From Chromohalobacter marismortui (GTDB taxonomy: Bacteria > Pseudomonadota > Gammaproteobacteria > Pseudomonadales > Halomonadaceae), in assembly GCF_004364315.1 (NCBI RefSeq), contig NZ_SOBR01000001.1, positions 434,001 through 498,000 on the forward strand: 64,000 bases of DNA. Reading direction: 5' to 3'. This document shows positions 53,855-63,381 of this stretch, in pieces (position 1 is the stretch's first letter; each line of letters begins with the position of its first letter). Made by a program: the position numbers and the translations under genes. The notes beneath the pieces were generated by a model that saw only the letters and a list, made by a program, of their open reading frames with translations, ran no database searches and was not told the origin of the DNA.

Positions 53855-55594
53855 GTGAGAAACGCTACCAGTTGGTCCCTTTATCGTCGCTTGCTGGGAT
53901 ACGTTAAACCGCATTGGAAAGCATTTCTGGCCGCTGTGATCGGATACGCCATTTATGCCGCATCGAGTACCGCATTGGCGGAAATGATGAAGCGTCTCAT
54001 CGACGGCATCCAGAACCCCGACGCGGCTTTTCGCCTGATGCTGCCCTTGTTCGTGATCGGCATGTTCGCGGCGCGGGGCGTGGGCACATTCCTGGGTACT
54101 TATTACATGAGCGATGTGGCGCGTAACGTGGTACATGCGCTGCGCTGCGAAGTGTTCAACCACATGTTGCGCTTGCCGGGGCGCTTTTTCGACATGCATT
54201 CCAGCGGTCACCTGCTCTCGCGCGTCACCTATCATGTCGAGCAGGTGACCGGCGCGGCGACCAACGCGATCACCATCATCCTGCGCGAAGGGCTGTTCGT
54301 GATCGGTCTGGTCAGCTATTTGCTCTGGACCAACTGGATGCTGACATTGATCTTTCTGGCCGTCACTCCGCTGATTGGCTTGGTAGTCAGTTACACCAGC
54401 AAACGCTTTCGCCGCTTGTCGCGACGCATACAGAATTCCATGGGCGATGTTACCCACGTGGCGTCCGAGGCGTTGTCGGGCTATCGCGTGGTGCGCACGC
54501 ACGGGGCCGAGGCCTACGAGAAAGCGCGCTTCGCCGAGGCCAGTGAGTACAACCGCGAGCAAAGCATGAAGGTGGCACTGACCAAGGCCGTCAGCACCCC
54601 GGTCATTCAGCTGTTGGTGGCGCTGTCACTGGCCGGGCTGGTGTGGCTGGCCATGTCGCCGGCCTTGATGGCCTCCATGACGCCGGGCGAGTTCGTGGCC
54701 TTCATCACCGCGGCGTCGTTGATGGCTAAACCGGTACGTCAGCTCACCGAGGTCAACAGCACGATCCAGAAGGGGCTTTCCGCCTCTCAGGAACTGTTCG
54801 GCCTGCTCGAACAACCGCCCGAGGTCGATGAGGGCAGTTACGTGCCGGCGCGCATCGACGGGCGGGTGCGTTTCGAGGGCGTACGCTTTCGCTATGGCGA
54901 GGAGCAGGCCGAGGTGCTCAAGGGCATCGACCTGGAGATTCCCGCCGGGGAGATGGTCGCCATCGTGGGCCGTTCCGGCAGTGGCAAGTCGACCCTGGTG
55001 AGCTTGCTGCCACGTTTCTATCGTCCCACTGAAGGGCAGGTGACACTCGATGACGTGGATATCCAGACCTATTCCTTGTCGCCTCTGCGTCAGCGCATCG
55101 CACTGGTCTCGCAGCAGGTGACGCTATTCAATACCACCATCGGTGCCAATATTGCGTACGGACATCCGGATGCCGATCGAGCAGCCGTCGAGAGCGCTGC
55201 ACGCGCTGCCTACGCGCATGAATTCATCGAGCGTTTGCCCAACGGCTATGAGACCATCGTCGGTGATAATGGGGTGATGTTGTCCGGTGGCCAGCGGCAG
55301 CGCCTGGCCATCGCGCGCGCGATTTTCAAGGATTCACCTGTGCTGGTGCTCGACGAAGCGACGTCGGCGCTGGATACCGAGTCCGAGCGCTATATTCAGC
55401 AAGCATTGGAAACGGTATGCCGTGGGCGCACGACTTTCGTCATCGCTCACCGCTTGTCGACCATCGAGCGTGCCGACCGTATTCTGGTCATGGAGCAGGG
55501 CGAGATCATTGAAAGCGGCACGCATAACGAATTGCTGGCGCAGGATGGCGCCTATGCGGCGCTCCATCAATTGCAATTCCAGGAGGCCGAGTGA
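53855..55594 (+). CDS. msbA: Lipid A export ATP-binding/permease MsbA
   Basis: MsbA flips core-lipid A across the inner membrane. The 579-residue protein (E. coli 582) is a half transporter with six helices, then an ATPase domain with Walker A GRSGSGKST near residue 372, signature LSGGQRQRLAIARA, Walker B VLVLDEATSALD and H-loop IAHRLSTIERAD. I chose GTG 53855 (MRNATSWSLYRRLLGYVKPH), with GGAGAC just upstream, because the upstream ORF extension to 53744 is unrelated. It overlaps lpxK, forming the msbA-lpxK pair of lipid A biogenesis. Confidence 0.95.
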   Translation: MRNATSWSLYRRLLGYVKPHWKAFLAAVIGYAIYAASSTALAEMMKRLIDGIQNPDAAFRLMLPLFVIGMFAARGVGTFLGTYYMSDVARNVVHALRCEVFNHMLRLPGRFFDMHSSGHLLSRVTYHVEQVTGAATNAITIILREGLFVIGLVSYLLWTNWMLTLIFLAVTPLIGLVVSYTSKRFRRLSRRIQNSMGDVTHVASEALSGYRVVRTHGAEAYEKARFAEASEYNREQSMKVALTKAVSTPVIQLLVALSLAGLVWLAMSPALMASMTPGEFVAFITAASLMAKPVRQLTEVNSTIQKGLSASQELFGLLEQPPEVDEGSYVPARIDGRVRFEGVRFRYGEEQAEVLKGIDLEIPAGEMVAIVGRSGSGKSTLVSLLPRFYRPTEGQVTLDDVDIQTYSLSPLRQRIALVSQQVTLFNTTIGANIAYGHPDADRAAVESAARAAYAHEFIERLPNGYETIVGDNGVMLSGGQRQRLAIARAIFKDSPVLVLDEATSALDTESERYIQQALETVCRGRTTFVIAHRLSTIERADRILVMEQGEIIESGTHNELLAQDGAYAALHQLQFQEAE

Positions 55595-56583
55595 GTCGCT
55601 TGCAAGATGCCTGGTACCGTGACGCGGCGTGGCTGGTGCCGTTGCGTCCCTTGGCGGGGCTGTATGCCTCGGTCATGGATGCACGACGCAGAGCCTATCA
55701 GCGTGGAACGAAGACGGTCTGGAAACCGCCGGTGCCGTTGATCGTGATCGGCAATCTCTCCGTGGGAGGAACCGGCAAGTCGCCGCTGGTGGCGTGGATG
55801 GCGCGCTGGCTCGCCGAGCGTGGCTGGCATCCGGGCATCGTCTCGCGCGGCTATGGCGGCCATGCACGTCGTTATCCGCTGTATGTGACGCCGGAGACCT
55901 CGCCTGCAGAAGCAGGCGACGAGCCTGTGATGCTGGCGGCACAGACGGGGCTTCCGGTGGCCGTCGATCCCGATCGGCCACGCGCTGCGCGCAAGTTGAT
56001 CGCGGCCGGCTGCGATATCCTGCTATCCGATGATGGCTTGCAGCATCTGGCCATGGGGCGTGATATCGAGCTCGTGGTCGTGGATGGCGCGCGTGGCTTC
56101 GGCAATGGCCGTTGCTTGCCCGCAGGCCCGCTGCGTGAATCGCTGGCCCGCCTCAACGACGTGGATGCCGTCATCGGTAACGGCGCATTGCAAAAAGACT
56201 TGCCCGTGCCGCACTACAGCATGCATCTGGTGCCGTCGCGGTGGCGGCATTTGATCGATAACGTCTGCTATCCCATCGAGGGGCGACCCTTCAATGGACG
56301 CGTGCATGCGTTGGCGGGAATTGGCCATCCATCGCGTTTCTTCGAGACGCTGACGGCGCTGGATGTTGCATTCGATCCTTGCCCGCTGGCTGATCATCAC
56401 CGCTTCGATGCAGCCGATCTGCAATTTTCCGACAATCGGCCGGTGGTCATGACGGCCAAGGATGCGGTCAAATGCCGTTTCTTCGCACATGAACGTTGCT
56501 GGGTGCTGGATGTGGAAGCGCATCCCGATCCGGCATTGATGACCTGGCTAGAAGGCCGCTTGGCGGCGTTGACCGAGAGGTGA
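55591..56583 (+). CDS. lpxK: Tetraacyldisaccharide 4'-kinase
   Basis: LpxK phosphorylates the 4' position of the lipid A disaccharide at the inner membrane. The 330-residue protein starts at GTG 55591, overlapping the msbA stop, with AGGAGG upstream. It carries an N-terminal membrane-associated helix, P-loop VGGTGKSP (58-65), SRGYGGHARRYP, DEPVMLA, LSDDGLQHLAMGRDIELVVVD and the DHHRFDAADLQ region. Together with msbA, kdsB and the small gene between, it belongs to the LPS block. Confidence 0.96.
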   Translation: MSRLQDAWYRDAAWLVPLRPLAGLYASVMDARRRAYQRGTKTVWKPPVPLIVIGNLSVGGTGKSPLVAWMARWLAERGWHPGIVSRGYGGHARRYPLYVTPETSPAEAGDEPVMLAAQTGLPVAVDPDRPRAARKLIAAGCDILLSDDGLQHLAMGRDIELVVVDGARGFGNGRCLPAGPLRESLARLNDVDAVIGNGALQKDLPVPHYSMHLVPSRWRHLIDNVCYPIEGRPFNGRVHALAGIGHPSRFFETLTALDVAFDPCPLADHHRFDAADLQFSDNRPVVMTAKDAVKCRFFAHERCWVLDVEAHPDPALMTWLEGRLAALTER

Positions 56584-56586
56584 ACC

Positions 56587-56811
56587 ATGGATAAGCAAAT
56601 GTTGGCGATGTTGGTGTGCCCGCGCTGCCAGGGAAAGCTCAAGTACGACCGCGAGCGTGGCGAACTCAAGTGTCTTTTCGATGGATTGGCATTTCCCGTC
56701 GACGATGAGATTCCAGTGATGCTGGAAGAGCAGGCGCGCCAGATGGATGTCGACGAGAAACTGGACAAGCCCCGTCGTGGCACCGGCGAGACATGGGATG
56801 GTGCTTCATGA
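56587..56811 (+). CDS. ycaR: Trm112-family protein YcaR
   Basis: This 74-residue protein ([21 protein letters not shown] ... [20 protein letters not shown]) is the bacterial Trm112-like/UPF0434 family. It has one CPxC pair and a third cysteine, so a zinc site is incomplete or shared. Bacterial members are encoded between lpxK and kdsB in many gammaproteobacteria and their role is not established. The stop overlaps the kdsB start. Confidence 0.94.
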   Translation: MDKQMLAMLVCPRCQGKLKYDRERGELKCLFDGLAFPVDDEIPVMLEEQARQMDVDEKLDKPRRGTGETWDGAS

Positions 56812-57581
56812 ATGACGTGGTCGTGGTGATCCCGGCGCGCTATGGGTCTTCACGGTTGCCGGGAAAGCCCTTGTTGGCCATTCACGGCGAGCCAATGCTT
56901 GCACGGGTATGGCGGCGCGCTTGTCAAAGCGGCGCCGCGCGCGTGGTGATCGCCACCGATGACGCGCGTATCGAGACGGCCATGCGGCCTTATGAGGCCG
57001 AGGTGATGCTGACCGGGCGTGATCACCCCTCAGGGACTGATCGCCTCGCCGAGGTGGCGGCACGTCTAGGTCTCGAGGCCGATACCATCGTGGTCAACGT
57101 GCAGGGTGACGAGCCTCTGTTGCCGCCGGCGTTGATCGATCAGGTGGCGAGCCGGCTGGCCGACGACACCACGGCCTCCATTGCCACGCTGGCCGAGCCC
57201 ATCGGCGATGTGGAAGCCTTGTTCAATCCCAACGTGGTCAAGGTGGTGCGCGATCTATACGGGCGTGCGCTGTATTTCTCACGAGCGCCCGTGCCCTGGG
57301 ATCGGGAGCACTTCGCCCAGCGTCCCGACCATCTCGAAACCGATGCCTGGTTGCGTCATATCGGCCTCTATGCGTATCGCGCCGGCTTCCTCGCCGAGTA
57401 TGTCGATTGGCTGCCGTCGCCGCTCGAGCAGCTCGAGCAGCTCGAACAACTGCGTGCCATGCATCATGGACATCGCATTCAGGTGGCACTGACCTGCGAG
57501 GCCCATCCGGCGGGCGTCGATACGCAGGAAGATCTCGAGCGGATACGTCGTTTGATCGCTGAAGAGGAGGACAAGGCATGA
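56808..57581 (+). CDS. kdsB: 3-deoxy-manno-octulosonate cytidylyltransferase
   Basis: KdsB makes CMP-Kdo, the activated sugar for inner-core LPS. The 257-residue protein starts [22 protein letters not shown] at ATG 56808 inside the end of ycaR. It has the nucleotide-binding motif [12 protein letters not shown], [23 protein letters not shown] and [25 protein letters not shown] near its end. A tandem CTCGAGCAG-like repeat encodes the LEQLEQLEQ run. It overlaps the phosphatase gene by ATGA. Confidence 0.97.
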   Translation: MNDVVVVIPARYGSSRLPGKPLLAIHGEPMLARVWRRACQSGAARVVIATDDARIETAMRPYEAEVMLTGRDHPSGTDRLAEVAARLGLEADTIVVNVQGDEPLLPPALIDQVASRLADDTTASIATLAEPIGDVEALFNPNVVKVVRDLYGRALYFSRAPVPWDREHFAQRPDHLETDAWLRHIGLYAYRAGFLAEYVDWLPSPLEQLEQLEQLRAMHHGHRIQVALTCEAHPAGVDTQEDLERIRRLIAEEEDKA

Positions 57582-58081
57582 CCCGCATTCTCTTCGTGTG
57601 CCTGGGGAATATATGCCGTTCGCCGACGGCCGAGGGCATCGTCAGGGCGCGCTTGCATGCGGCGGGCTTGGCGGAGGCCGTGGCACTGGATTCCTGTGGC
57701 ACCGGACGCTGGCACGTGGGCGAGCCACCCGACCCGCGTGCCCAGCAAGAAGCACGGGTGCGAGGCATCGATATTGCTTCGTTACGGGCACGCCAACTGC
57801 GTGTCGACGACTTTCGGGCGTACGATTATCTGCTGGCAATGGATGCGGATAACCTTGCGCATATGCGCCGTATGGCACCCACCGACTGTCAGGCGCATCT
57901 CGGACTGCTGCTGGACTTTGCCGGGCAGTCCGGGCGTTCCGTGCCGGACCCGTATTATGCAACCGAGGATGGCTTTGCCGAGGTGTTCGCCCTGATCGAG
58001 CAGGCGGCCGATGGCTTGATCGAGCATTGTCGCCAGCACCTTGCAACACAGCGTGCGGAGCGTGGTGATGCCGCTCGCTGA
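57578..58081 (+). CDS. Low molecular weight protein-tyrosine phosphatase
   Basis: This 167-residue cytoplasmic phosphatase has the P-loop [10 protein letters not shown] with nucleophile Cys8 and Arg14, and the general acid Asp124 in VPDPYY. This is the same fold as Wzb/Ptp that dephosphorylate tyrosine-autokinases in polysaccharide export, but no autokinase gene is nearby, so the substrate is unknown. The kdsB-ptp-murB order is shared with Pseudomonas. It overlaps kdsB by 4 bp, and murB starts 14 bp before its stop. Confidence 0.94.
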   Translation: MTRILFVCLGNICRSPTAEGIVRARLHAAGLAEAVALDSCGTGRWHVGEPPDPRAQQEARVRGIDIASLRARQLRVDDFRAYDYLLAMDADNLAHMRRMAPTDCQAHLGLLLDFAGQSGRSVPDPYYATEDGFAEVFALIEQAADGLIEHCRQHLATQRAERGDAAR

Positions 58082-59069
58082 CGCCGCGACGCTGGATAAT
58101 ACGTTGGGGCTGCCGTGTCGCGCGGAACGCTTCATCGCGGCCACGACGCGCGATGACATACGCGCCGCGCTGGCCATGGCAAGGCGTGACGAGGTGCCAC
58201 TCAATATCGTGGGTGGCGCCAGCAACCTGGTACTGGCGCCTACGCTGCCAGGGGTGACCTTGCAGGTGGCGTGTGACGACTGGTGGTGGGAAGCGGGCGA
58301 CGATCAGACGATTCTCGTCTACGCCCAGGCCGGCTTGTCCTGGCATGACCTGGTCACGGCATGTGTCGAGCGCGGCTGGTGGGGGATCGAGAACCTTGCA
58401 TTGATTCCCGGCCATGTCGGCGCCGCACCGATCCAGAATATCGGCGCCTACGGCGTCGAGCTTGCCGATGTCCTGGAGGCCGTCCATGTCATGTACTGTG
58501 ATGATGGTCGCGACGCCGTTTTCTCGCGCGATGAGTGTGAATTCGCCTACCGCGACAGCCTTTTCAAGCGCGCCTTGGCGGGGCGCGTGGTGGTAACGCA
58601 GGTGGTGCTGAGGTTGTCGCGCCGCCCTGCGCCTCGTATGGGTTACGGCGACCTCGCCGAGCGTGTCGCGTTGCACCCCGAGGTGCGGGCGATCTTCGAT
58701 GCCGTGTGTGCCGTGAGGCGTGAGAAGTTGCCCGATCCCGCCGTGCTGGGCAACGCCGGCAGCTTCTTCACCAACCCCGTGCTCGAAGCGACCCACGCCG
58801 GGCGCCTGCTGCAGGAATATCCTGCGATGCCGCACTTCCCGCAACCGAATGGCAGGGTCAAGCTGGCCGCGGGATGGTTGATCGAGCGTTGCGGCTTCAA
58901 GGGGACTCGCTGGGGCGCCTTTGGCGTGCACGAACGCCAGGCGCTGGTGCTGGTACACTTTGGTGGTGGCGACAGGCAGGCGCTGTTGGCGCTGGCCGAT
59001 CATATCCGCGATACCGTACAGCAGACCTTCGGTGTGATGCTGGAGCGCGAGCCGCGTCTGATGGGGTAA
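58068..59069 (+). CDS. murB: UDP-N-acetylenolpyruvoylglucosamine reductase
   Basis: MurB reduces enolpyruvyl-UDP-GlcNAc to UDP-MurNAc with NADPH through bound FAD. The 333-residue protein is type I (the E. coli form). Blocks are LNIVGGASNLVL (FAD), LALIPGHVGAAPIQNIGAYGVEL, CEFAYRDSLFKRA with the conserved arginine and tyrosine, GNAGSFFTNPV with the proton-donor serine, and a C-terminal EPRL glutamate. The start is ATG 58068, with GGAG 7 nt upstream, inside the end of the phosphatase gene; ATG 58041 is a longer alternative. A very strong terminator follows. Confidence 0.96.
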   Translation: MPLADAATLDNTLGLPCRAERFIAATTRDDIRAALAMARRDEVPLNIVGGASNLVLAPTLPGVTLQVACDDWWWEAGDDQTILVYAQAGLSWHDLVTACVERGWWGIENLALIPGHVGAAPIQNIGAYGVELADVLEAVHVMYCDDGRDAVFSRDECEFAYRDSLFKRALAGRVVVTQVVLRLSRRPAPRMGYGDLAERVALHPEVRAIFDAVCAVRREKLPDPAVLGNAGSFFTNPVLEATHAGRLLQEYPAMPHFPQPNGRVKLAAGWLIERCGFKGTRWGAFGVHERQALVLVHFGGGDRQALLALADHIRDTVQQTFGVMLEREPRLMG

Positions 59070-59145
59070 TGCACCAGGTGGCCATGTCTTGTCTGGTGAG
59101 GCGCCGCGACAAGGCGGCAGGGCGCATCACGGCGAACCGATCATG

Positions 59146-59183
59146 AAAAAACGCCTGAAGGATTCCTCCTTCAGGCGTTTTTT
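59146..59183. terminator. Bidirectional terminator between murB and rne
   Basis: A 17-bp perfect stem, AAAAAACGCCTGAAGGA (59146-59162) and its complement at 59167-59183, surrounds loop TTCC. Runs of A and T on both flanks make it a terminator on both strands. Confidence 0.93.
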
Positions 59184-59222
59184 GTGTCTGCAGGCGGCCG
59201 CGTCGGCCGCCTTGGCAGACGC

Positions 59223-62200
59223 TTAGGCGTTGTCGTCGCCGCGGAAGAGATTTTCCTGGAGACGATGACGCTGTTCGCGCGGATCGTTGTGGGCGCGACG
59301 CCGCTGGCGCGGTGTGGCCGCTTCCTGGGGCGTTTGCGACGCGACCGTGGTCGCGGCCGCCGGCGCTGATGCCTCCTCGCCGCGAGGCGTGGCCGTCGGT
59401 GCCGGGGTGTCGGCCGGCGTCGCTGACGCTTCCTCGCTGGTGGCCGGCGAAGCGGCCGAGGTCGGGTTGTCAGCCTTGGGGGTCGAGGTCGAAGCCGCGC
59501 TGGCCTGTGCTTCGGCGCTGCCCGTGGACGTTGTCGCGGTGGCCGTGTCGCTGGCTGCGACGTTATCGTCTTCTGTCCGGGCGGACGGCGTCACGTCATC
59601 GCGGGCCGACTCGTCATCGCTTGCCTGAGTCGCAAGGGGCTCGCTGGGCGTAGACGACGCGGATGTCTCGTCCGCGACCGGCGCGTCGTTGGCCCGTGAC
59701 GCGTGCTTCTCGGCCTGAGAAGCTGAGTCGCTTTCCACGTCGGGGGCTGCCTCATTGCGGGCTGTTTCGACGGTTTCGCCGGCATCCTCAGGAGCGGCTT
59801 GCGTCGTTGCCTGTGCCGGAGCGTCGTCAGCGGGCGCTTGTGAAGAGTCGTCAGCGGACGCGCCTTCCGATGTCGCCTTGGAGGCGCTGTGCTCGGTCAT
59901 GTCCGCGTCAGGCGTCTGCTTGACCTCGTCTTTCGGCGCTTTGGCGGCGCTGTCTTCCTCCACGGCTTCGGTCCCGCGCGATGGCGTCGCTGCCGCATCC
60001 GGGCGAGGCGTGTTCGCCGGGGCATCATTGCCTGCGTGAGCGTGCTCTTCAGGCGCAGCAGGCTGAGCCTCGGCGGGCGGATTGGTCGCCGCGGCCGGCG
60101 CGTCGGTCACCTCGGCTGCTGTCTCGCTCGACTTGGCACTCGCTTTGTCGTCTGCCGGTTTGGCGGGCGAAGGCGCGGCACTGGAAGTGTCGCCTTGGAC
60201 GTCTTGTGCCGTTTCGCTGGCGGCCTCTTGCTGCTGTTGTGCCTGCAGCTTTTCCTGCTCCGCGACCGACTGCGGGTTCACAGCATGCTTACGGCTGCGC
60301 TGGCGCGGATTGTTACGGGTGCGCTTCGGTTTGCTGTCGGCCTTCGGCGTACTGTCCTTGGCCGGAGCAGACTTTTCAGAGGCCTTGTCGTTGGACGCCG
60401 CTTGTGACGTCGTCTCGGACTTGGGTTTATTGGCCTTGGTGTCCTTGCTGTCTTCGCGGGACTTGTTGGATTTACCGGCATTGCGCGAGTCCTGACGTGC
60501 ATTGTCGCTATTGCTGGTGTTGTCGCTGCGTCCGGTATCGCCTGATTTGCCATTGCCGCGAGAAGAACGTGTGTTGCGTTTGGCACCGCCATTGTCCTCG
60601 CGACGACCTTCACCACGCGATCCCTGACGCTCTTGCGATTCTTCGCTATTGCGACGACGGCGGCTGTTGTTACCGCCATTACGTCCGCCGTTGCCATTGC
60701 CGGACGACGCATCTTGGCGCGTCGTGTCGTTGTCGCGCGTATTCTGGCGCTGCTGCTTGTGGGTATTGCCTTCATTGCGTGAACCGGCCGACGCGTGCTG
60801 GCCGTGACGGTTGCGCTGACGCGAGGCGTCGGACGAAGAAGCGGTGTCGGCCGCCCGTTTTTGCGACTCGGGGCTGGAGGCGGTGGTGCTTTGTGACGAG
60901 GTGGCATTGTCCTCGCCATTGAGCAGCTTACCAAAGCCTTTGACCAAGCGTGAGAACAGCCCACCCCCTTCTTGTGACGCCGGCGTGCTCGGTGTCTCGG
61001 ACGAGGCGCTCGGTGGCTCGGCATCGTGTTGCAGTGAGGTGGGGGCCGGGGCGTTGTGAGCCACGCTCTTGACCGCCGCCTCGGTGCGCTGCACCGGCTT
61101 GTCGAAGGCTGCGTCGGGCTCTTGCGTGTAGTCGGTTTCAGTGGGCAGCTCGAAACTCGAACGCTGACCATCTTCTTCGCTGACCTGATCGTCGCGCAGG
61201 CGTTGCATGTCGTAGTGCGGCGTATCCATGTCAGGATTGGGCAAGAGGACCACCTGCACCCCCTGGCGCTGCTCGATATCGTTGAGCACGCTGCGCTTTT
61301 CATTGAGCAGGTAGGTCGCCACCGGCACGGGGAGCACGGCGCGAATCTGCGAGCTGCGTTCCTTCATGGCTTCTTCTTCGATGAGGCGCATGATGGACAG
61401 CGAGATGGACCGCACGTCGCGGATGGTGCCCTGGCCGTTGCAGCGCGGGCAGACCACGCCGCTGGTCTCGCCCAGCGACGGGCGCAGGCGCTGGCGTGAC
61501 ATTTCCATCAGACCGAAACGTGAGATGCGGCCGATCTGCACGCGGGCGCGGTCGAGCTTGAGGGCATCGCGAACACGGTTCTCGACTTCACGCTGGTTCT
61601 TGGCCGGCGTCATGTCGATGAAATCGATGACCACCAGACCGCCGATGTCGCGCAGACGCAACTGGCGGGCGATCTCGTCGGCGGCCTCCAGGTTGGTCTG
61701 CAGCGCAGTCTCTTCGATATCACTGCCGCGTGTGGCGCGCGCCGAGTTGATGTCGATGGACACCAGGGCTTCGGTGTGGTCGATGACCACGGCGCCACCG
61801 GAGGGCAGCTTGACCTCACGCTGGTAGGCGGTTTCGATCTGCGATTCGATCTGAAAACGCGAGAACAGCGGTACGTCATCGGCGTACAGCTTGATCTTGT
61901 TCTGGTAGGACGGCATGACCTGGCGAATGAAGTGCAAGGCCTCTTCATACACCTCGGGACTATCGATCAAGACCTCGCCGATGTCGTGGCGCAGATAGTC
62001 GCGCATGGCGCGAATGATGACGTTGGACTCGCGATAGATCAGAAAGGGGGCGCTGCGCTTGCCGGCTTCTTCGGTGATCGCTTCCCAGACCTGCACCAGG
62101 TAGTCCATGTCCCACTGCAGTTCCTCGGGGGAACGTCCGATCCCGGCGGTACGTACGATGACGCCCATCTTGTCGGGAACGGTCAGTTGGCCCATGGCAT

Positions 62201-62651
62201 CCTTGAGTTGCGCGCGATCATCGCCTTCGATGCGCCGCGATATGCCACCGGCACGGGGGTTGTTGGGCATCAGCACCAGAAAGCGCCCCGCCAGGCTGAT
62301 GAAGGTGGTCAGCGCGGCGCCTTTGTTGCCGCGCTCTTCCTTGTCCACCTGGACGATGACTTCCTGGCCTTCCTTGAGCACTTCCTTGATGTTGGGACGC
62401 CCGGAAGGTTCCTTGGTGAAATACTCCCGCGAGATTTCCTTGAGCGGGAGAAAGCCGTGACGCTCGGCGCCGAAATCGACGAACGCTGCTTCGAGGCTGG
62501 GCTCGATACGCGTGATGCGACCACGGTAAATGTTGGCTTTCTTCTGTTCTCGGGCACCGGATTCGATGTCCAGGTCGTACAGGCGTTGTCCATCGACGAG
62601 CGCGACGCGCAGCTCTTCGGGCTGTGTCGCGTTGATGAGCATTCGTTTCAT
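59223..62651 (-). CDS. rne: Ribonuclease E
   Basis: RNase E is the endonuclease that starts most mRNA decay and processes rRNA and tRNA. The 1142-residue protein starts [21 protein letters not shown]. The catalytic half has an S1 domain, [17 protein letters not shown] and [15 protein letters not shown] with the two metal-binding aspartates, and the zinc-link Cys401 and Cys404 in VCPRCNGQG (E. coli 404/407). A predicted amphipathic membrane-anchor helix, [15 protein letters not shown], lies near residue 568-582. An Arg/Asn/Gly-rich RNA-binding region and a long Ala/Asp/Ser/Thr-rich tail follow, ending [13 protein letters not shown]. The upstream ORF extension to 63014 is unrelated. Confidence 0.97.
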   Translation of the reverse strand: MKRMLINATQPEELRVALVDGQRLYDLDIESGAREQKKANIYRGRITRIEPSLEAAFVDFGAERHGFLPLKEISREYFTKEPSGRPNIKEVLKEGQEVIVQVDKEERGNKGAALTTFISLAGRFLVLMPNNPRAGGISRRIEGDDRAQLKDAMGQLTVPDKMGVIVRTAGIGRSPEELQWDMDYLVQVWEAITEEAGKRSAPFLIYRESNVIIRAMRDYLRHDIGEVLIDSPEVYEEALHFIRQVMPSYQNKIKLYADDVPLFSRFQIESQIETAYQREVKLPSGGAVVIDHTEALVSIDINSARATRGSDIEETALQTNLEAADEIARQLRLRDIGGLVVIDFIDMTPAKNQREVENRVRDALKLDRARVQIGRISRFGLMEMSRQRLRPSLGETSGVVCPRCNGQGTIRDVRSISLSIMRLIEEEAMKERSSQIRAVLPVPVATYLLNEKRSVLNDIEQRQGVQVVLLPNPDMDTPHYDMQRLRDDQVSEEDGQRSSFELPTETDYTQEPDAAFDKPVQRTEAAVKSVAHNAPAPTSLQHDAEPPSASSETPSTPASQEGGGLFSRLVKGFGKLLNGEDNATSSQSTTASSPESQKRAADTASSSDASRQRNRHGQHASAGSRNEGNTHKQQRQNTRDNDTTRQDASSGNGNGGRNGGNNSRRRRNSEESQERQGSRGEGRREDNGGAKRNTRSSRGNGKSGDTGRSDNTSNSDNARQDSRNAGKSNKSREDSKDTKANKPKSETTSQAASNDKASEKSAPAKDSTPKADSKPKRTRNNPRQRSRKHAVNPQSVAEQEKLQAQQQQEAASETAQDVQGDTSSAAPSPAKPADDKASAKSSETAAEVTDAPAAATNPPAEAQPAAPEEHAHAGNDAPANTPRPDAAATPSRGTEAVEEDSAAKAPKDEVKQTPDADMTEHSASKATSEGASADDSSQAPADDAPAQATTQAAPEDAGETVETARNEAAPDVESDSASQAEKHASRANDAPVADETSASSTPSEPLATQASDDESARDDVTPSARTEDDNVAASDTATATTSTGSAEAQASAASTSTPKADNPTSAASPATSEEASATPADTPAPTATPRGEEASAPAAATTVASQTPQEAATPRQRRRAHNDPREQRHRLQENLFRGDDNA

Positions 62652-62806
62652 GCAAGTCTCACTGACTAGGCGTGCCGGTCTAACGACAAGGCGTGGCAAC
62701 GGCGCGTCGAATCGCTTGCTTGCATGCTTGTGCTCAGTGCATGTCGTGACGATGTCTTGGCGACCCGGAGGGCCGAGGGCAACAAGACAGGCATACCAAC
62801 GGTCGT

Positions 62807-62825
62807 CATCGCCCACTGGGCGATG
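62807..62825 (-). promoter_or_regulatory. Stem-loop in the rne leader
   Basis: CATCGCCC (62807-62814) and GGGCGATG (62818-62825) pair exactly around a 3-nt loop. The stem lies about 155-175 nt before the rne start codon. A second, bulged hairpin (CCGGCGGG/CCCGTCCGG) is at 62980-63002. E. coli RNase E autoregulates through hairpins in its own leader, so a similar role is likely. Confidence 0.5.
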
Positions 62826-63263
62826 CATGTGATGATGGCCGCCGAATGCGGTGGACGAGTGGGCCCGCCAGCGCTTCGAGGGGTGTTCAACGTCGTTATT
62901 CCGTCCGTATAGATCCTGTCGTATACATCCCTGAACACTGTAAGAGCATGTTGAGTACGCAGCGGTGGCAGGACGTGTTCCGGCGGGAGTGTGCCCGTCC
63001 GGCCCTGCGGTCATCCGCTAGACAGCTAGCAATGGATCGATTCGGCACGCCTGCCCCGGCACGGTGTTTATGTCATCCCGCAGGGGTGGCGCCGAGTGTC
63101 TCGTGCGCCCCTGGCGGGCATGGCGTTCCAATCGTTCTTTTCCCGTTGACGCGGCGCGGTATGGGCGTCGCGCGTGGGGAATGTCATGTTCTTCGCTCGG
63201 GCCTGCGTGTCTGCAGAGCAGGCGCAATACATGGGCACTTGATGCCCATTTCAGCGAGTCTCG

Positions 63264-63292
63264 AATATACCAGTAAAGCGATAACGCAGCAA
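63264..63292 (-). promoter_or_regulatory. Probable rne promoter
   Basis: Read on the minus strand, TTGCTG (63292-63287), a 17-bp spacer, then TATATT (63269-63264). Transcription would start near 63257, about 605 nt before the rne ATG. Confidence 0.6.
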
Positions 63293-63381
63293 TTGGCGTC
63301 AAGACGATCTCGCTGCGGTAGAATGCCGTGTGGCGTCTAGCGCCGACAATCCGGTGGCATTCGTATAAGGAGAGGGTGCGC

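Larger units (their letters stand above)
62652..63381. other. rne leader and divergent rne/rluC promoter region
   Basis: These 730 bp hold no credible gene. An rne promoter is seen at 63264-63292 and the rne transcript would carry a leader of about 600 nt with at least two stem-loops (see separate entries). rluC has TAGAAT at 63319-63324 as a possible -10 but no good -35, and AAGGAGAGG before its start. Confidence 0.65.

Noticed and set aside
57421-57450. Tandem CTCGAGCAG-like repeat in kdsB
   Set aside because: It encodes the [13 protein letters not shown] segment found in KdsB proteins generally, so it is protein-constrained and not a mobile or regulatory repeat.
57642-59003. 453-residue open frame antisense to the phosphatase and murB
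   Set aside because: It spans two well-identified genes on the other strand, with no ribosome-binding site and no recognisable domain.
62946-62961. AGCATGTTGAGTACGC as a Ter-like site
   Set aside because: Only the first nine positions match the E. coli Ter consensus and the TAACTAA half is absent. A single partial match in 64 kb is expected by chance.
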